Shown in pieces: positions 24,603 through 34,544 of a DNA stretch of 64,000 nucleotides. The notes below the pieces were generated by a model that had not been told where the DNA came from, did no database searches, and saw only the letters and a program-made list of their open reading frames with translations. Made by a program: the position numbers and the translations under genes. The stretch comes from Variovorax boronicumulans (GTDB lineage Bacteria > Pseudomonadota > Gammaproteobacteria > Burkholderiales > Burkholderiaceae_C). Where the stretch lies: positions 310,001 through 374,000 of the forward strand of contig NZ_JAUSSG010000001.1 in the NCBI RefSeq assembly GCF_030812215.1. Reading direction: 5' to 3'. Positions within the stretch are counted from its first letter, which is position 1. The number at the start of each line of letters is the position of its first letter.

Positions 24603-27600
24603 ATGCAATCCGTCTCCGGACAGAAGATCTTTCGCATTCGCCGCGACTACAACGCCTGGGTCGCGAACGAAACGCTGGAGGACTACGCGCTGCGCTACAC
24701 CCCGCGCAGCTTTCGCAAGTGGTCGGAGTTCCGGGTGGCCAATGCGGCGTTCGGTGCCACCTCGTTCCTGGCGCTGGAGGCCATCGGCGGCGCCATTGCG
24801 CTGAGCTACGGTTTCTCGAACGCGCTGTGGGCCATCCTCGTGGTGGGGCTCATCACTTTCCTCACGGGCCTGCCGATCTCGTACTACGCGGCCCGGCACG
24901 GCGTGGACATGGACCTGCTCACCCGCGGCGCGGGCTTCGGCTACCTGGGCTCCACGCTCACCTCGCTGATCTATGCGAGCTTCACTTTCATCTTCTTCGC
25001 GCTGGAGGCGGCCATCCTCGCGCTCGCGCTGCAGATGTACCTGGACTGGCCGCTGTGGCTGCTGTACCTGGTGTCGTCCATCGTGATCATTCCGCTGGTG
25101 GCGCGCGGCATCACGCTCATCTCGGGGCTGCAGCTGTGGACGCAGCCGATCTGGATCGTGCTGTTCGTCTGCCCCTTCATCGCGGTGATGGTGAAGAAGC
25201 CCGAGCTCTACGCCGACTTCACCAGCCTCGTGGGCCGCACCTCCGACAGCAGCGGCTTCGATCCGCTGATGTTCGGCGCGGCCGCCACGGTGGCCTTCTC
25301 GCTCGTGGTGCAGATCGGCGAGCAGGTCGACTACCTGCGCTTCCTGCCCGAGAAGACCGCCGCCAACCGCGGCCGCTGGTGGACCGCGGTGCTGGTCGCC
25401 GGGCCGGGCTGGATCGTGCCGGGCATGCTCAAGATGATGGGCGGCGCCTTTCTCGCCTTCCTCGCGCTGCAGCACGAGATTCCGGCCGCGCATGCGATCG
25501 AGCCGACGCAGATGTACCTCACGGGCTTCTCGTACGTGCTGCGCGACCCGGCCTGGGTACTCGGCATCACGGTGCTGTTCGTGGTGGTCTCGCAGATGAA
25601 GATCAACCTCACCAACGCCTATGCAGGCTCGCTGGCATGGTCGAACTTCTTCGCGCGGCTCACGCACAGCCACCCGGGGCGCGTGGTGTGGCTGGTGTTC
25701 AACGTGGCCATCGCGATCCTGCTGATGGCGCTCGGCGTGTTCGCCGCGCTGGAGCATGTGCTGGGCTTCTACAGCAACATCGCCATCGCGTGGGTGGGCG
25801 CGCTGGTGGCGGACCTGGTCATCAACAAGCCCCTGGGCTGGAGCCCGAAGACCATCGAGTTCAAGCGGGCGCACCTGTACGACATCAATCCGGTGGGCCT
25901 CGTCGCGATGCTGGTCGCGGCGGCGCTCGCGATGCTCGCGTACTCGGGCGCGCTGGGCCAATGGGCGAAGGCTTTCTCGCCCTTCATCGCGCTGGCCACC
26001 GCGATGGCCGTTTCTCCGCTGCTCGCCTGGAAGACGCGCGGCCGCTACTACCTCGCGCGCACCGACATCGAACGCTGGGCGCCCGGCCAGAGCGTGAAGT
26101 GCTCGGTGTGCGACAACAGCTTCGAATCGGAAGACATGGCGCACTGCCCGGCCTACAGCGCGCCGATCTGCTCGCTGTGCTGCACGCTCGAATCGCGTTG
26201 CCACGACCGCTGCAAGACCGACTCGCGCGCCGCCGAGCAGATGAGCGGCTGGCTGCAGGCACTGCTGCCGCCGGCGCTGTCGGCGCGGCTCAACTTCCGC
26301 GTGGCGCACTATCTGCTGGTCGCCACATCGCTGATCGCGCTGCTGGCCACGGTGGTCGGCGTGGTCTATGCGCAGGAGGCCATCGCGGGCACCAGCGATC
26401 CGACCTTGGCCACGGCCTTCCTGAAAGTGTTCGCGCTGCTCTCGGTGGTGGCCGCGGTGGCCGCATGGTGGGTGGTGCTGGGCAGCGAGAGCCGGCAGAT
26501 GGCGCAGGAAGAATCGAACCGCCACAACAACCTGCTCGCGCTGGAGATCGAAGCCCACCGCCGTACCGACGCCGCGCTTCAAACAGCCAAGGAAGCCGCC
26601 GAGGCCGCCAACCAGGCCAAGACGCGCTACGTCGCGGGCATGACGCACGAGCTGCGCACGCCGCTCAACAGCATCCTGGGCTACTCGCAGATCCTGCTCA
26701 AGGGCGATGCCGCCGCACCGCCGCGCGAGGCCGTGCAGACCATCCACCGCAGCGGCGAACACATGCTCGGGCTCATCGACGGCCTGCTCGACCTCGCGCG
26801 CATCGAGGCCGGCCGCCTGCAGCTCGAACCAGCGCCGCTCGCGCTGCCGGCCTTCCTCGACCAGCTCGTGCACATGGTGCGCCCGCAGGCGGAGAGCAAG
26901 GGCCTGGCGTTCGTCTACACGCACGCGGGGCAGTTGCCGGCCTGGGTGCATGCCGATGCCAAGTGGCTGCGGCAGATCCTCATCAACCTGCTGACGAACG
27001 CGGTGCGCTTCACCGACAGCGGCACCGTCACGCTGCATGTGGATGCACGGCGCGAGGTGCTGCGCTTCGACGTGGTCGACACCGGCATCGGCGTTGCGCC
27101 GCAGGACCACCTGCGCATCTTCGAGCCCTTCGAGCGTGGCGCCGCGGGGCGCCGCCGCGGCGAGCCGGGCACGGGGCTGGGCCTCACGATCACCGCGCTG
27201 CTGACTTCGCTCATGGGCGGCGAACTGGTGCTGGCGCAGACCTCGCCCGCGGGCAGCACCTTCAGCGTGCGGGTGTACCTGCGCGAAGTGGCCGACCCTG
27301 GCCCCCAAGCCAAGGGCGGTGCCTTGCGGCAGCCGGTATCGGGCTACATCGGCGCGCGCCGCACGCTGCTCGTGGTGGACGACCAGCCCGTGCAGCGCCA
27401 GATGCTCGCCGGCATGCTGATGCCGCTGGGCTTCGAGGTTCGCGAGGCCGCGAGCGGCACCGAGTGCCTCGACAGCCTGCGGGAAGAGCTGCCCTCGGCC
27501 ATCCTGCTGGACCTCACGATGGACGACATGGACGGCTGGCAGACCGCCACCTCGGTGCGCGCATCGGGCTTCAAGGACATCCCGATCATCATCGTCTCGG

Positions 27601-27998
27601 CCAACATGTTCGAGAACCAGATCGAGCGCCTGAATGCCGCGGGATGCCAGGCCTTCGTCGGCAAGCCGGTGATCGAGTCGGAACTCATCGCCACGCTGGA
27701 GCGGCACCTGGGCCTCGAATGGCTGTCGGCCAGCGACGCGATGCCGCCCGCGAGCGAAGAAGAAAGCGCGCTGCGCCCGCCGCAGCTCGTGCTCTCTGAA
27801 GACGACCGCGCCGAGCTGATGCGCCTCGTGCAGATGGGCCATGTGCGCGGCCTGCAGACGGCGCTCGACCGGCTGGCCGCCGCGTCGCCCGCGGCGGCGG
27901 CCACCTGCACATGGCTGCGCGGCATGGTCACCCGCTTCGAACTCGACAACCTCCGCAACGCACTGGCAGAAGATGCAGACACTCCCCTCGCCCAGTAG
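24603..27998 (+). CDS. NCS1 transporter-like / Cys-cluster / hybrid histidine kinase fusion
   Basis: 1131 residues from the ATG at 24603; the frame opens earlier at 24459 but the NCS1 homology starts here. Residues about 1-480 are a 12-TM NCS1 (cytosine/purine/hydantoin permease) fold. Residues 500-537 hold eight Cys (500, 503, 515, 523, 526, 527, 533, 537) that could bind zinc or an Fe-S centre. Two more membrane helices and a coiled coil follow, then HisKA with phospho-acceptor His682 (MTHELRTPLN), an HATPase domain (GTGLGLTI) and a receiver domain with Asp970. It is likely a transporter-derived sensor of urea or amide for the divergent urt-fmd operon. Ligand and control target are inferred from position. 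Confidence 0.88.
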   Translation: MQSVSGQKIFRIRRDYNAWVANETLEDYALRYTPRSFRKWSEFRVANAAFGATSFLALEAIGGAIALSYGFSNALWAILVVGLITFLTGLPISYYAARHGVDMDLLTRGAGFGYLGSTLTSLIYASFTFIFFALEAAILALALQMYLDWPLWLLYLVSSIVIIPLVARGITLISGLQLWTQPIWIVLFVCPFIAVMVKKPELYADFTSLVGRTSDSSGFDPLMFGAAATVAFSLVVQIGEQVDYLRFLPEKTAANRGRWWTAVLVAGPGWIVPGMLKMMGGAFLAFLALQHEIPAAHAIEPTQMYLTGFSYVLRDPAWVLGITVLFVVVSQMKINLTNAYAGSLAWSNFFARLTHSHPGRVVWLVFNVAIAILLMALGVFAALEHVLGFYSNIAIAWVGALVADLVINKPLGWSPKTIEFKRAHLYDINPVGLVAMLVAAALAMLAYSGALGQWAKAFSPFIALATAMAVSPLLAWKTRGRYYLARTDIERWAPGQSVKCSVCDNSFESEDMAHCPAYSAPICSLCCTLESRCHDRCKTDSRAAEQMSGWLQALLPPALSARLNFRVAHYLLVATSLIALLATVVGVVYAQEAIAGTSDPTLATAFLKVFALLSVVAAVAAWWVVLGSESRQMAQEESNRHNNLLALEIEAHRRTDAALQTAKEAAEAANQAKTRYVAGMTHELRTPLNSILGYSQILLKGDAAAPPREAVQTIHRSGEHMLGLIDGLLDLARIEAGRLQLEPAPLALPAFLDQLVHMVRPQAESKGLAFVYTHAGQLPAWVHADAKWLRQILINLLTNAVRFTDSGTVTLHVDARREVLRFDVVDTGIGVAPQDHLRIFEPFERGAAGRRRGEPGTGLGLTITALLTSLMGGELVLAQTSPAGSTFSVRVYLREVADPGPQAKGGALRQPVSGYIGARRTLLVVDDQPVQRQMLAGMLMPLGFEVREAASGTECLDSLREELPSAILLDLTMDDMDGWQTATSVRASGFKDIPIIIVSANMFENQIERLNAAGCQAFVGKPVIESELIATLERHLGLEWLSASDAMPPASEEESALRPPQLVLSEDDRAELMRLVQMGHVRGLQTALDRLAAASPAAAATCTWLRGMVTRFELDNLRNALAEDADTPLAQ

Positions 27999-28896
27999 TC
28001 ATGAATCCGAGCGCCCCGTGGTGCTGGTCGTGGACGACGCCCCCAGCAGCCTGGGCATGCTGTGCGACACGCTGGAGGCCAGCGGCTACACCGTGCTGGT
28101 CGCCGCCGACGGCGAGGCCGCGCTGCAACGGCTCGAACTCGTGGTACCCGATGCGATATTGCTCGACGGCCTGATGCCCGGCCTCTCGGGCTTCGAGACC
28201 TGCCGGCGCATCAAGGCCAACCCGGCATGGGCACACATCCCCGTGCTGTTCATGACAGGCCTTTCGGAAACCTCCCATGTGGTCGAAGGCTTCGAGTGCG
28301 GCGGCGTCGATTACGTGGTGAAGCCCATCCGCGCGCAGGAAGTGCTGGCCCGGCTCCACACGCATGCGCGCAACGCCCGCATCACCCGCATGGCGCGCGA
28401 TGCGGTCGACGTGGCCGGCATGGGCGTGGTGTTCGTGGACACGCGCGGGCGCATCGCGTGGCGTTCGCCGCAGGCGGCGCTGTGGCTGCATGCGCTCGAA
28501 AACCCGGTGTCGCCGGGGCTGCTGCCGCAGTCGCTCGAAGCAGCCCTCGTGCCGGGCGCGGCGATCGTCATCGGCACGGCGACGGGCATGCGGCTGTCGG
28601 TGCGCAACCTGGGCGCGGCGGCGCTCGGCGAGACGATGCTGCTGTTCGCGATGCAGCGCGACGGCGTTGGCGGGACAGGGGGCGCTTCGTCGGCACGGCT
28701 GGCCGAAGCAGCGCTCACGCCGCGCGAGACCGAGGTGCTGTCATGGCTCGCCAAGGGCAAGACCAACCGCGACATCGGCGAGATCCTGGGCACCAGTCCG
28801 CGCACGGTGAACAAGCACCTGGAGCACATCTTCGAGAAGCTGGGAGTGGAAACGCGCGCGGCAGCTGCGGCGCTGGCGAGCGGGCAGTTGGCCTGA
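27973..28896 (+). CDS. LuxR-type response regulator
   Basis: 307 residues. An N-terminal receiver domain has VVDDAP and phospho-acceptor Asp65 (LLDGLMPG). A middle region of about 110 residues looks PAS-like (GMGVVFVDTRGRIAWRS). The C-terminal GerE/LuxR helix-turn-helix begins LTPRETEVLSWLAKGKTNRDI. The start overlaps the kinase gene by 26 bp, so the two proteins are co-translated and almost certainly form one phosphorelay. Its likely target is the urt-fmd promoter. Confidence 0.9.
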   Translation: MQTLPSPSSHESERPVVLVVDDAPSSLGMLCDTLEASGYTVLVAADGEAALQRLELVVPDAILLDGLMPGLSGFETCRRIKANPAWAHIPVLFMTGLSETSHVVEGFECGGVDYVVKPIRAQEVLARLHTHARNARITRMARDAVDVAGMGVVFVDTRGRIAWRSPQAALWLHALENPVSPGLLPQSLEAALVPGAAIVIGTATGMRLSVRNLGAAALGETMLLFAMQRDGVGGTGGASSARLAEAALTPRETEVLSWLAKGKTNRDIGEILGTSPRTVNKHLEHIFEKLGVETRAAAAALASGQLA

Positions 28897-28924
28897 GGGG
28901 GTAGGTACCCACCCCCCGGGTTTT
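28897..28924 (+). terminator. terminator after the kinase/response-regulator operon
   Basis: GGGGGT and ACCCCC flank an 8-nt loop that itself contains GGTACC, and the structure is followed by CCGGGTTTT. It begins directly after the stop codon of the response regulator. Confidence 0.5.
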
Positions 28925-28982
28925 CCGGTCATTGAATGCAAAAGCATTGGTCTTCAGAATGACCGCATCAACGCAGAGATAA

Positions 28983-29762
28983 ATGGAGAAAGAAATGCTC
29001 TCAAGCCTGCTGTCGTTCTCTTCCCGCGAAAGCGCCTACCGGCACAAGTTCCTGAACAACCAGGACGAGAACCTGTTCATGGGCTCGTTCGAGAGCTTCG
29101 CTGCGGCCGAGGCCGGAGCGCCGTCCTCCAAAGCAGTGGGCTACGACCATGCCGAGACCGCCAGCCTCTACAGCCCGCAGATCTATTTCTACGACTATCC
29201 GGGCCTGTTCTGGCTGGGCCGCTCGATCGATGCGGGCCTTGCGCGCATCTTCGATCTCGGCGGCCACATCGGCATCAAGTACTACGCCTTCCGCCGTGTG
29301 CTGAGCTATCCCCAGAACCTGCGCTGGACCGTGTGCGACGTGCCCAGCGTGATCGACAGCGGGCGCGCGCTGGCGGTGCAGCGCGAGACCGCCGACCAGC
29401 TCTCCTTCACTACCGACTACCGCGACGCCAGCGGCAGCGACGTGCTGTACGCCTCCGGCAGCCTGCAGTACCTGCCGGTGCGCATCGACGAAATCCTGTC
29501 GTCGCTACCCGCGAAGCCCAAACGCATCGTGCTGAACACGACGGCCGTTCACCCCGAGCGCACGCTCTTCACGCTCAACAGCATCGGCGTGGCGGTTTGC
29601 CCCTACCGCATCGAGCACTACGACGAATTGCTCGCAATGCTCACCCGCTCGGGCTATCGCAAGCGCGACGCCTGGCGCAACGAAGGCAAGCCGATCGACG
29701 TGCCCTTTGTCGATGGTGGCGACAAGGCCTACTACGCGGGCGGGTGCTTCGACCTGGTCTGA
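28983..29762 (+). CDS. putative methyltransferase, TIGR04325-like
   Basis: 259 residues. The central region has a Rossmann-type motif IFDLGGHIGIKYYAF followed by WTVCDVPSVIDSGR and DVLYASGSLQYLP. These are the features of the TIGR04325 group of predicted SAM-dependent methyltransferases, often linked to surface polysaccharide or secondary products. The start at 28983 has AGAG upstream; an ATG 12 bp later has a better GGAG site, so the first four residues are uncertain. It stands alone here, with no glycan genes nearby. Confidence 0.7.
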   Translation: MEKEMLSSLLSFSSRESAYRHKFLNNQDENLFMGSFESFAAAEAGAPSSKAVGYDHAETASLYSPQIYFYDYPGLFWLGRSIDAGLARIFDLGGHIGIKYYAFRRVLSYPQNLRWTVCDVPSVIDSGRALAVQRETADQLSFTTDYRDASGSDVLYASGSLQYLPVRIDEILSSLPAKPKRIVLNTTAVHPERTLFTLNSIGVAVCPYRIEHYDELLAMLTRSGYRKRDAWRNEGKPIDVPFVDGGDKAYYAGGCFDLV

Positions 29763-29799
29763 GACGCGTCCCGCGGCGGGACGCGATCCGTCTCAGACC
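29756..29799. terminator. bidirectional hairpin holding both stop codons of convergent genes
   Basis: GGTCTGAGAC pairs with GTCTCAGACC, and inside it GCGTCCCGC pairs with GCGGGACGC, with a 5-nt bulge on one side. The stop codons of the methyltransferase (29760-29762) and of the VOC protein (29793-29795) lie in opposite arms of the outer stem. Confidence 0.6.
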
Positions 29800-30224
29800 G
29801 CGAACAGCGAATCCAGGTTCGCAAACGATTTCATCTCGATCGCATTGCCCGAGGGGTCGAGAAAGAACATCGTCGCCTGCTCGCCCGGCTCGCCCTTGAA
29901 GCGGATGTAGGGCTCGATCACGAACTTCGTGCCGCGGGCGACCAGCTTGTCGGCGAGCGACTGCCATTGGTCCATGGGAAGGATCGCGCCGAAATGGCGC
30001 ACCGGCACATCGTGGCCGTCCACCGCGCTCAGGGCCTTGTGGCCGCACTCGTCGGGCGCGAGGTGCGCCACGATCTGGTGCCCATAGAAATCGAAATCGA
30101 CCCACTGGGGCGCGCTGCGGCCCTCGGGGCATCCGAGCAGCTCGCCGTAGAACGCACGGGCTTCGGCAATGTCGCGAACGGGGAAGGCCAGGTGAAAAGG
30201 GATGCGGGTGGTGTGGGTGCTCAT
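29793..30224 (-). CDS. VOC family (glyoxalase/bleomycin-resistance fold) protein
   Basis: 143 residues from the ATG at 30224. Two beta-alpha-beta-beta-beta modules are seen: [24 protein letters not shown] at the start (limits P-F-H to L-G-C) and [15 protein letters not shown] at the end. Metal ligands His near residue 10 and Glu in AIEMK fit an enzymatic VOC member such as a dioxygenase or lyase. Neither possible start (30224 or 30233) has a clear ribosome site. It is divergent from a LysR regulator that probably controls it. The substrate is unknown. Confidence 0.8.
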   Translation of the reverse strand: MSTHTTRIPFHLAFPVRDIAEARAFYGELLGCPEGRSAPQWVDFDFYGHQIVAHLAPDECGHKALSAVDGHDVPVRHFGAILPMDQWQSLADKLVARGTKFVIEPYIRFKGEPGEQATMFFLDPSGNAIEMKSFANLDSLFAV

Positions 30225-30334
30225 GGGATTCATCGTGTGGAAGGGGTCGGGATACCGAGACTTTAGGCAACCAGTCTCATAACCAAAAGCGATATATTTC
30301 TTCGCTGAGCTCCAATAATTTCGATGACTCAACC

Positions 30335-31333
30335 ATGATCAGCGAACTCCAGACCTTCATCACCGTCTGCCGCCACGGCACCTTCGCTGCAGCGGGAGAG
30401 CGCATCGGCCTCACGCAATCGGCGGTCAGCAGCCAGATCAAGCGGCTCGAGGACAGCCTGGGCTTCGCGCTCTTCGACAGGACGGGACGCTCCGCCACCT
30501 TGAATGCCGCAGGAGAGACGACGCTGGCGCGCGCCGAGGAAATCTGCGCCCTCTATGCCAGGCTCGGCGACCTGCCCGACGATGCCGCGAACCGCGGGCT
30601 GCTGCGCATCGGCGCCATCGCCTCGGCGCAGCCGACGCTGGTTGCGCGGGCGCTGGCCCGCCTGCGGCAGAGCCTGCCGCTGCTGCGGGTGCATGTCTCT
30701 CCGGGCGTATCGATGCGGCTGATGGACGACCTGGATGCGGGCAGCATCGATGCGGCGGTGATCATCCGGCCGCCCTTCGGCCTTCCTCCCGATCTGGCGT
30801 GGCAGCCGCTGGTGCAGGAGCCCTATGTGCTGATCGTGCCGGCGGACACGTCCGCAAAGATGGATTGGCGCTCCCTGCTGCAGGCGCAACCCTTCCTGCG
30901 CTACGACCGCGCCTCGTTCGGCGGGCGGATGGTCGAGCGCTTCCTTCGACGCGAGGGACTGCAGGTCAGCGACTCCGTCGAGGTGGATGAAATCCCCGCC
31001 CTCATTCACCTCGCGGCGAAGGGGCTGGGCGTCGGCCTCGTTCCGCTCGTCGAGGCGCATCTGCCGTTGCCGCCCGGCGTTCGCATGCTGTCTCTCGGCG
31101 AGCACACATTCCATCGCGAAGTCGGCCTGCTCCAGCGCAAGCCACGCGCCGGATCGCCGGTGGTCGCGCAGCTTGCGCAGTGCCTGCAGGAAGCGGCCCG
31201 CGAACCTCGCACGAGGGCATCCGGAAAATCCTTGACGGTGATGCTGCGGCCCAGCGAAGGGCTCGCCAAGCGGGGCCGCCTGCCAGCCGCGGACGCCGGT
31301 GGCAAGAACGCCGGCAAGCCGCCCACTCCGTAG
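30335..31333 (+). CDS. LysR family transcriptional regulator
   Basis: 332 residues. The N-terminal winged helix is [36 protein letters not shown] (limits E-L-Q to R-L-E), followed by a linker helix and a periplasmic-binding-like effector domain. The C-terminal tail of about 45 residues (from [10 protein letters not shown]) goes beyond the usual LysR length. The 110-bp region shared with the divergent VOC gene is AT-richer than its surroundings and holds the likely promoter and operator, although I cannot name a clear T-N11-A site. Confidence 0.88.
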   Translation: MISELQTFITVCRHGTFAAAGERIGLTQSAVSSQIKRLEDSLGFALFDRTGRSATLNAAGETTLARAEEICALYARLGDLPDDAANRGLLRIGAIASAQPTLVARALARLRQSLPLLRVHVSPGVSMRLMDDLDAGSIDAAVIIRPPFGLPPDLAWQPLVQEPYVLIVPADTSAKMDWRSLLQAQPFLRYDRASFGGRMVERFLRREGLQVSDSVEVDEIPALIHLAAKGLGVGLVPLVEAHLPLPPGVRMLSLGEHTFHREVGLLQRKPRAGSPVVAQLAQCLQEAAREPRTRASGKSLTVMLRPSEGLAKRGRLPAADAGGKNAGKPPTP

Positions 31334-31435
31334 TAACCACTAAACCCCTGAAGGCTGATTGACAGCCTCGGCTTCTACGATGGCAATGGCAGGCGGCACC
31401 CACGCCGCCGCCCTCTTCCTCCAGGAGACATCATC

Positions 31436-32251
31436 GTGAAGCCCCTTTTCTCTCTCACGCGCCGCGCCGCACTCCCGCTCGTCGCGGCCCTCGCGCTCGC
31501 CGGTTGCGGCAGCTTCAGCAGCAGCAACAACAAGCCGGCCACCGACGACATCCACGTCATGACCTCCGGCGGCTTCACCGCCGCCTACAACGATCTGCGC
31601 CCCGAATTCGAACGCAGCAGCGGCCGCACGGTGAAGACGGCGTACGGCGCCTCGATGGGCAACGCGCAAGACTCGATTCCGAGCCGCCTCGCGCGCAACG
31701 AGCCGGCCGACGTGGTGATCCTCGCGCGCCCCGCCCTTGATGACCTCGTCGCCAAGGGCAAGGTGGTGCCGGGCAGCCAGGTCGACCTCGTGCGCTCGGC
31801 CATCGGCTTCGCAGTGCGCAAGGGAGCGCCCAAGCCAGACATCAGTACCGTCGATGCGCTCAAGCGCACGCTGATCGCGGCGCCGTCGATTGCCTACTCG
31901 GCGAGCGCAAGCGGCACCTACTACGAGACCGAGCTGCTCAAGAAGCTCGGCATCGAAGACCAGGTCAAGCCCAAGAGCAAGCGCATCCTGAGCGAGCGCG
32001 TCGGCACCGTCGTCGCGCGCGGCGATGCGGCGCTCGGCCTGCAGCAGGTGAGCGAATTGCTGCCCATCGCCGGCATCGACTACATCGGCCCGCTGCCCGC
32101 CGAGGTGCAGCAGAACACCGTGTTCTCGGCCGGCATCGCCACGGCATCGAAGCAGCCCGATGCGGCGCGGCAGCTGATTCGCTACCTCAACTCCCCGGCC
32201 GCCGCGCCCACCATCGCGAAGACCGGGCTGGAGCCGCTGACGGCGCGTTGA
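31436..32251 (+). CDS. ModA-like substrate-binding lipoprotein
   Basis: 271 residues from a GTG with AGGAGA upstream. A lipoprotein signal with lipobox L-A-G-C comes first, then a type II periplasmic-binding fold with MTSGGFTAAYNDL, VILARPALDDL and GDAALGLQQVSELL, which resemble molybdate-binding ModA and its uncharacterised relatives. No permease or ATPase gene is adjacent, so it is an orphan binding protein here. Oxyanion binding is possible but unproven. Confidence 0.75.
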   Translation: MKPLFSLTRRAALPLVAALALAGCGSFSSSNNKPATDDIHVMTSGGFTAAYNDLRPEFERSSGRTVKTAYGASMGNAQDSIPSRLARNEPADVVILARPALDDLVAKGKVVPGSQVDLVRSAIGFAVRKGAPKPDISTVDALKRTLIAAPSIAYSASASGTYYETELLKKLGIEDQVKPKSKRILSERVGTVVARGDAALGLQQVSELLPIAGIDYIGPLPAEVQQNTVFSAGIATASKQPDAARQLIRYLNSPAAAPTIAKTGLEPLTAR

Positions 32252-32285
32252 CCCCGCCGCGCGGCACGCACGTCCGCAATCCTCG

Positions 32286-34544
32286 CTAGCGCGACTCGAT
32301 CAGCGCCTTCACCCGCCGCGCGAGCACGTCCATCTCGAACGGCTTGGTCATCACATGCATGCCGCGGTCGAGATGGCCGTGGCTCAGCACCGCGTTCTCC
32401 GCATAGCCGGTGATGAAGAGCACCTTGAGCCCCGGCCGCGCGGTGCGCGCCGCATCGGCCACCTGCCGGCCGTTCATGCCGCCGGGCAGGCCCACGTCGC
32501 TCACCAGCAGGTCGATGCGCTGGCGCGGCGACTGCAGGATGCGCAGGGCGACCGCACCGTCGCCGGCCTCCAGCGTGGCGTAGCCCAGGCCGCGCATCAC
32601 CTCCACGATGATCATGCGCAGCGCGGGTTCGTCGTCCACCACGAGCACTGTGTCGCCCTGGTCGGCGCGCGGCGCGAGGGAGGCTTCCACCGGCTCGCTC
32701 GCGGCTTCCTCCTGTTCGTCGTGGCGCGGCAGGTAGAGGCTGACCGAGGTGCCCTTGCCCGGCTCCGAATAGATGCGCACCTGGCCGCCCGACTGCTTGG
32801 CGAAGCCGTAGATCATCGAAAGGCCCAGGCCCGTGCCCATGCCGATCGGCTTGGTCGTGAAGAAGGGATCGAAGGCCCGCGCCACCACCTCGGGCGTCAT
32901 GCCCACGCCGTTGTCGCTCACGGTGAGCGACACGTACTGGCCGGTGGGCATGTCGCGCTCCTGCGCGGTGCGCGCATCCACCCAGCGGTTGGCGGTCTCG
33001 ATCACCAGCTTGCCGCCCTCGGGCATGGCGTCGCGCGCGTTGATGCACAGGTTGAGCAGCGCGTTCTCCAGCTGGCTCGGATCGGCATGCACGCTCCACA
33101 GGCCCACCGCCGCGACCACCTCCAGCGAGATCTGCGGCCCGAGCGTGCGGCGCAGCAGCTCTTCCATGTCGGAGACCAGCCGGTTGGCATTGAGGGGCTT
33201 GGGCTCCAGCGTCTGGCGCCGCGAGAACGCGAGCAGCCGGTGCGTGAGCGCGGCCGCGCGCTTGACCGCGCCCTGCGCCACCCCGATGTAGCGCTCCATC
33301 TCGGCGGGCTTGCCGTCGAGCCCGCGCCGGCGCATCAGCTCAAGGCTGCCGCTGATGGCCGCCAGGAGGTTGTTGAAGTCGTGCGCGAGCCCGCCCGTGA
33401 GCTGGCCCACGGCCTCCAGCTTCTGGCTCTGGCGCAACTGCTCGCGCGCGGCCTCCAGCTCGGCGGCGCGCTCCTCGACCTGGCGCTCCAGCGATTCGGC
33501 AAAGGCCTGCAGTTCGATCTGCGCCTCGCGCCGCGCGATGGCCGAGCGCACGCGGTCGCCGGTCTCGCGCACGAAGTCGAGTTCGTCGCGCGTCCATTCG
33601 CGCTCCTGCCCGTGGTTCAGGTAGAGCAGCCCGACCAGTCCGCCGCGCTCGGTGATCGGCATGTTGACCACCGCGCGCGCGGTGATCGCCTCCAGTGCGT
33701 CGGCGGTGTCGCGGGTGCGTGGATCGATGCGCGCATCGGCGAAGGCCACCGTCACCCCGCGCTGCAGGTCCTCGATGTAGGAGCCGTAGTCGCGAAAGTG
33801 CAGCAGGCCCGCGAGGCTGGCCACGCCGGGCGCGGTCCAGTCGCGGTCGATGGAGATCGTCTCGGCCGCCTTGTCCACCAGGCCGTAGCCCGCGCGGTCC
33901 ACGCGCAGCCGCTGGCCCAGCATGGCCGAGGCCACGTAGGCGATTTCGGCGGGGTCGTCGATGTCGCGGATGCGGTCGCCCAGCTCCATCAGCGCGAGCC
34001 GGCGCGACTCCGCCTCGCGGAAGGTCTCGTTCGCCACCTGCAGCTGGAACTCCGCCACGCGCTTGGCGCGCCGGTCGGCCGCCTCCTTGAGCGCGCGGTC
34101 CAGCACCACCGGCAGGCGCGCAAGGCGCCCCTTGCTCACATAGTCGGTCGCGCCGCGCTTGAGCAGCTCGACCGCGTTGTCCTCGCCGATCACGCCCGAG
34201 ACGAAGACGAAGGGCGTCTCGGGCGCCACGCGCTGCGCGATCTCCAGCGCCTCCGCGCCGGAGAAGCCCGGCAGTTCGTAGTCGGACAAGATCAGCGCAT
34301 GGCTGCGCTCGCCCAGCGCCGCGACGAAGCCACGCTCGTCGCGCACCACATGCATCCGTGACTGCGGCAACGCCGCGGAAAGGGCCTCGCCCAGGAGTTC
34401 GACGTCGAAGCGCGAGTCCTCCAGGATCAGGACGTCGATCGGTCCGGGCGTCGCTGAGCCCGGGACATCCCGGGCATCCGGGGCGTTGGCCTCGTCCGCC
34501 ATGTCCACTTCGTCCGGCACGCTCGCGACGCCGGGCTTATTCAT
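32286..34544 (-). CDS. hybrid sensor histidine kinase (REC-GAF-HisKA-HATPase-REC)
   Basis: 752 residues. An N-terminal receiver domain (residues about 23-145, LILSDYELPG) is followed by a GAF domain (about 180-330), HisKA with His388 (GGLAHDFNNLLAAI), HATPase (LENALLNLCINARDAMP; DNGVGM; GTGLGLSM) and a C-terminal receiver (LLVSDVGLPGGMNGR). There are no membrane helices, so it is cytoplasmic. It overlaps the upstream response-regulator gene by 8 bp and is the last gene of the phytochrome operon; it likely takes phosphate from, or integrates, the BphP signal. Confidence 0.9.
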   Translation of the reverse strand: MNKPGVASVPDEVDMADEANAPDARDVPGSATPGPIDVLILEDSRFDVELLGEALSAALPQSRMHVVRDERGFVAALGERSHALILSDYELPGFSGAEALEIAQRVAPETPFVFVSGVIGEDNAVELLKRGATDYVSKGRLARLPVVLDRALKEAADRRAKRVAEFQLQVANETFREAESRRLALMELGDRIRDIDDPAEIAYVASAMLGQRLRVDRAGYGLVDKAAETISIDRDWTAPGVASLAGLLHFRDYGSYIEDLQRGVTVAFADARIDPRTRDTADALEAITARAVVNMPITERGGLVGLLYLNHGQEREWTRDELDFVRETGDRVRSAIARREAQIELQAFAESLERQVEERAAELEAAREQLRQSQKLEAVGQLTGGLAHDFNNLLAAISGSLELMRRRGLDGKPAEMERYIGVAQGAVKRAAALTHRLLAFSRRQTLEPKPLNANRLVSDMEELLRRTLGPQISLEVVAAVGLWSVHADPSQLENALLNLCINARDAMPEGGKLVIETANRWVDARTAQERDMPTGQYVSLTVSDNGVGMTPEVVARAFDPFFTTKPIGMGTGLGLSMIYGFAKQSGGQVRIYSEPGKGTSVSLYLPRHDEQEEAASEPVEASLAPRADQGDTVLVVDDEPALRMIIVEVMRGLGYATLEAGDGAVALRILQSPRQRIDLLVSDVGLPGGMNGRQVADAARTARPGLKVLFITGYAENAVLSHGHLDRGMHVMTKPFEMDVLARRVKALIESR

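Noticed and set aside
24351..27842. A 1163-codon open frame on the minus strand opposite the sensor kinase
   Set aside because: It is very rich in Arg, His and Gln, has no domain or ribosome site, and is the antisense shadow of the high-GC kinase gene.
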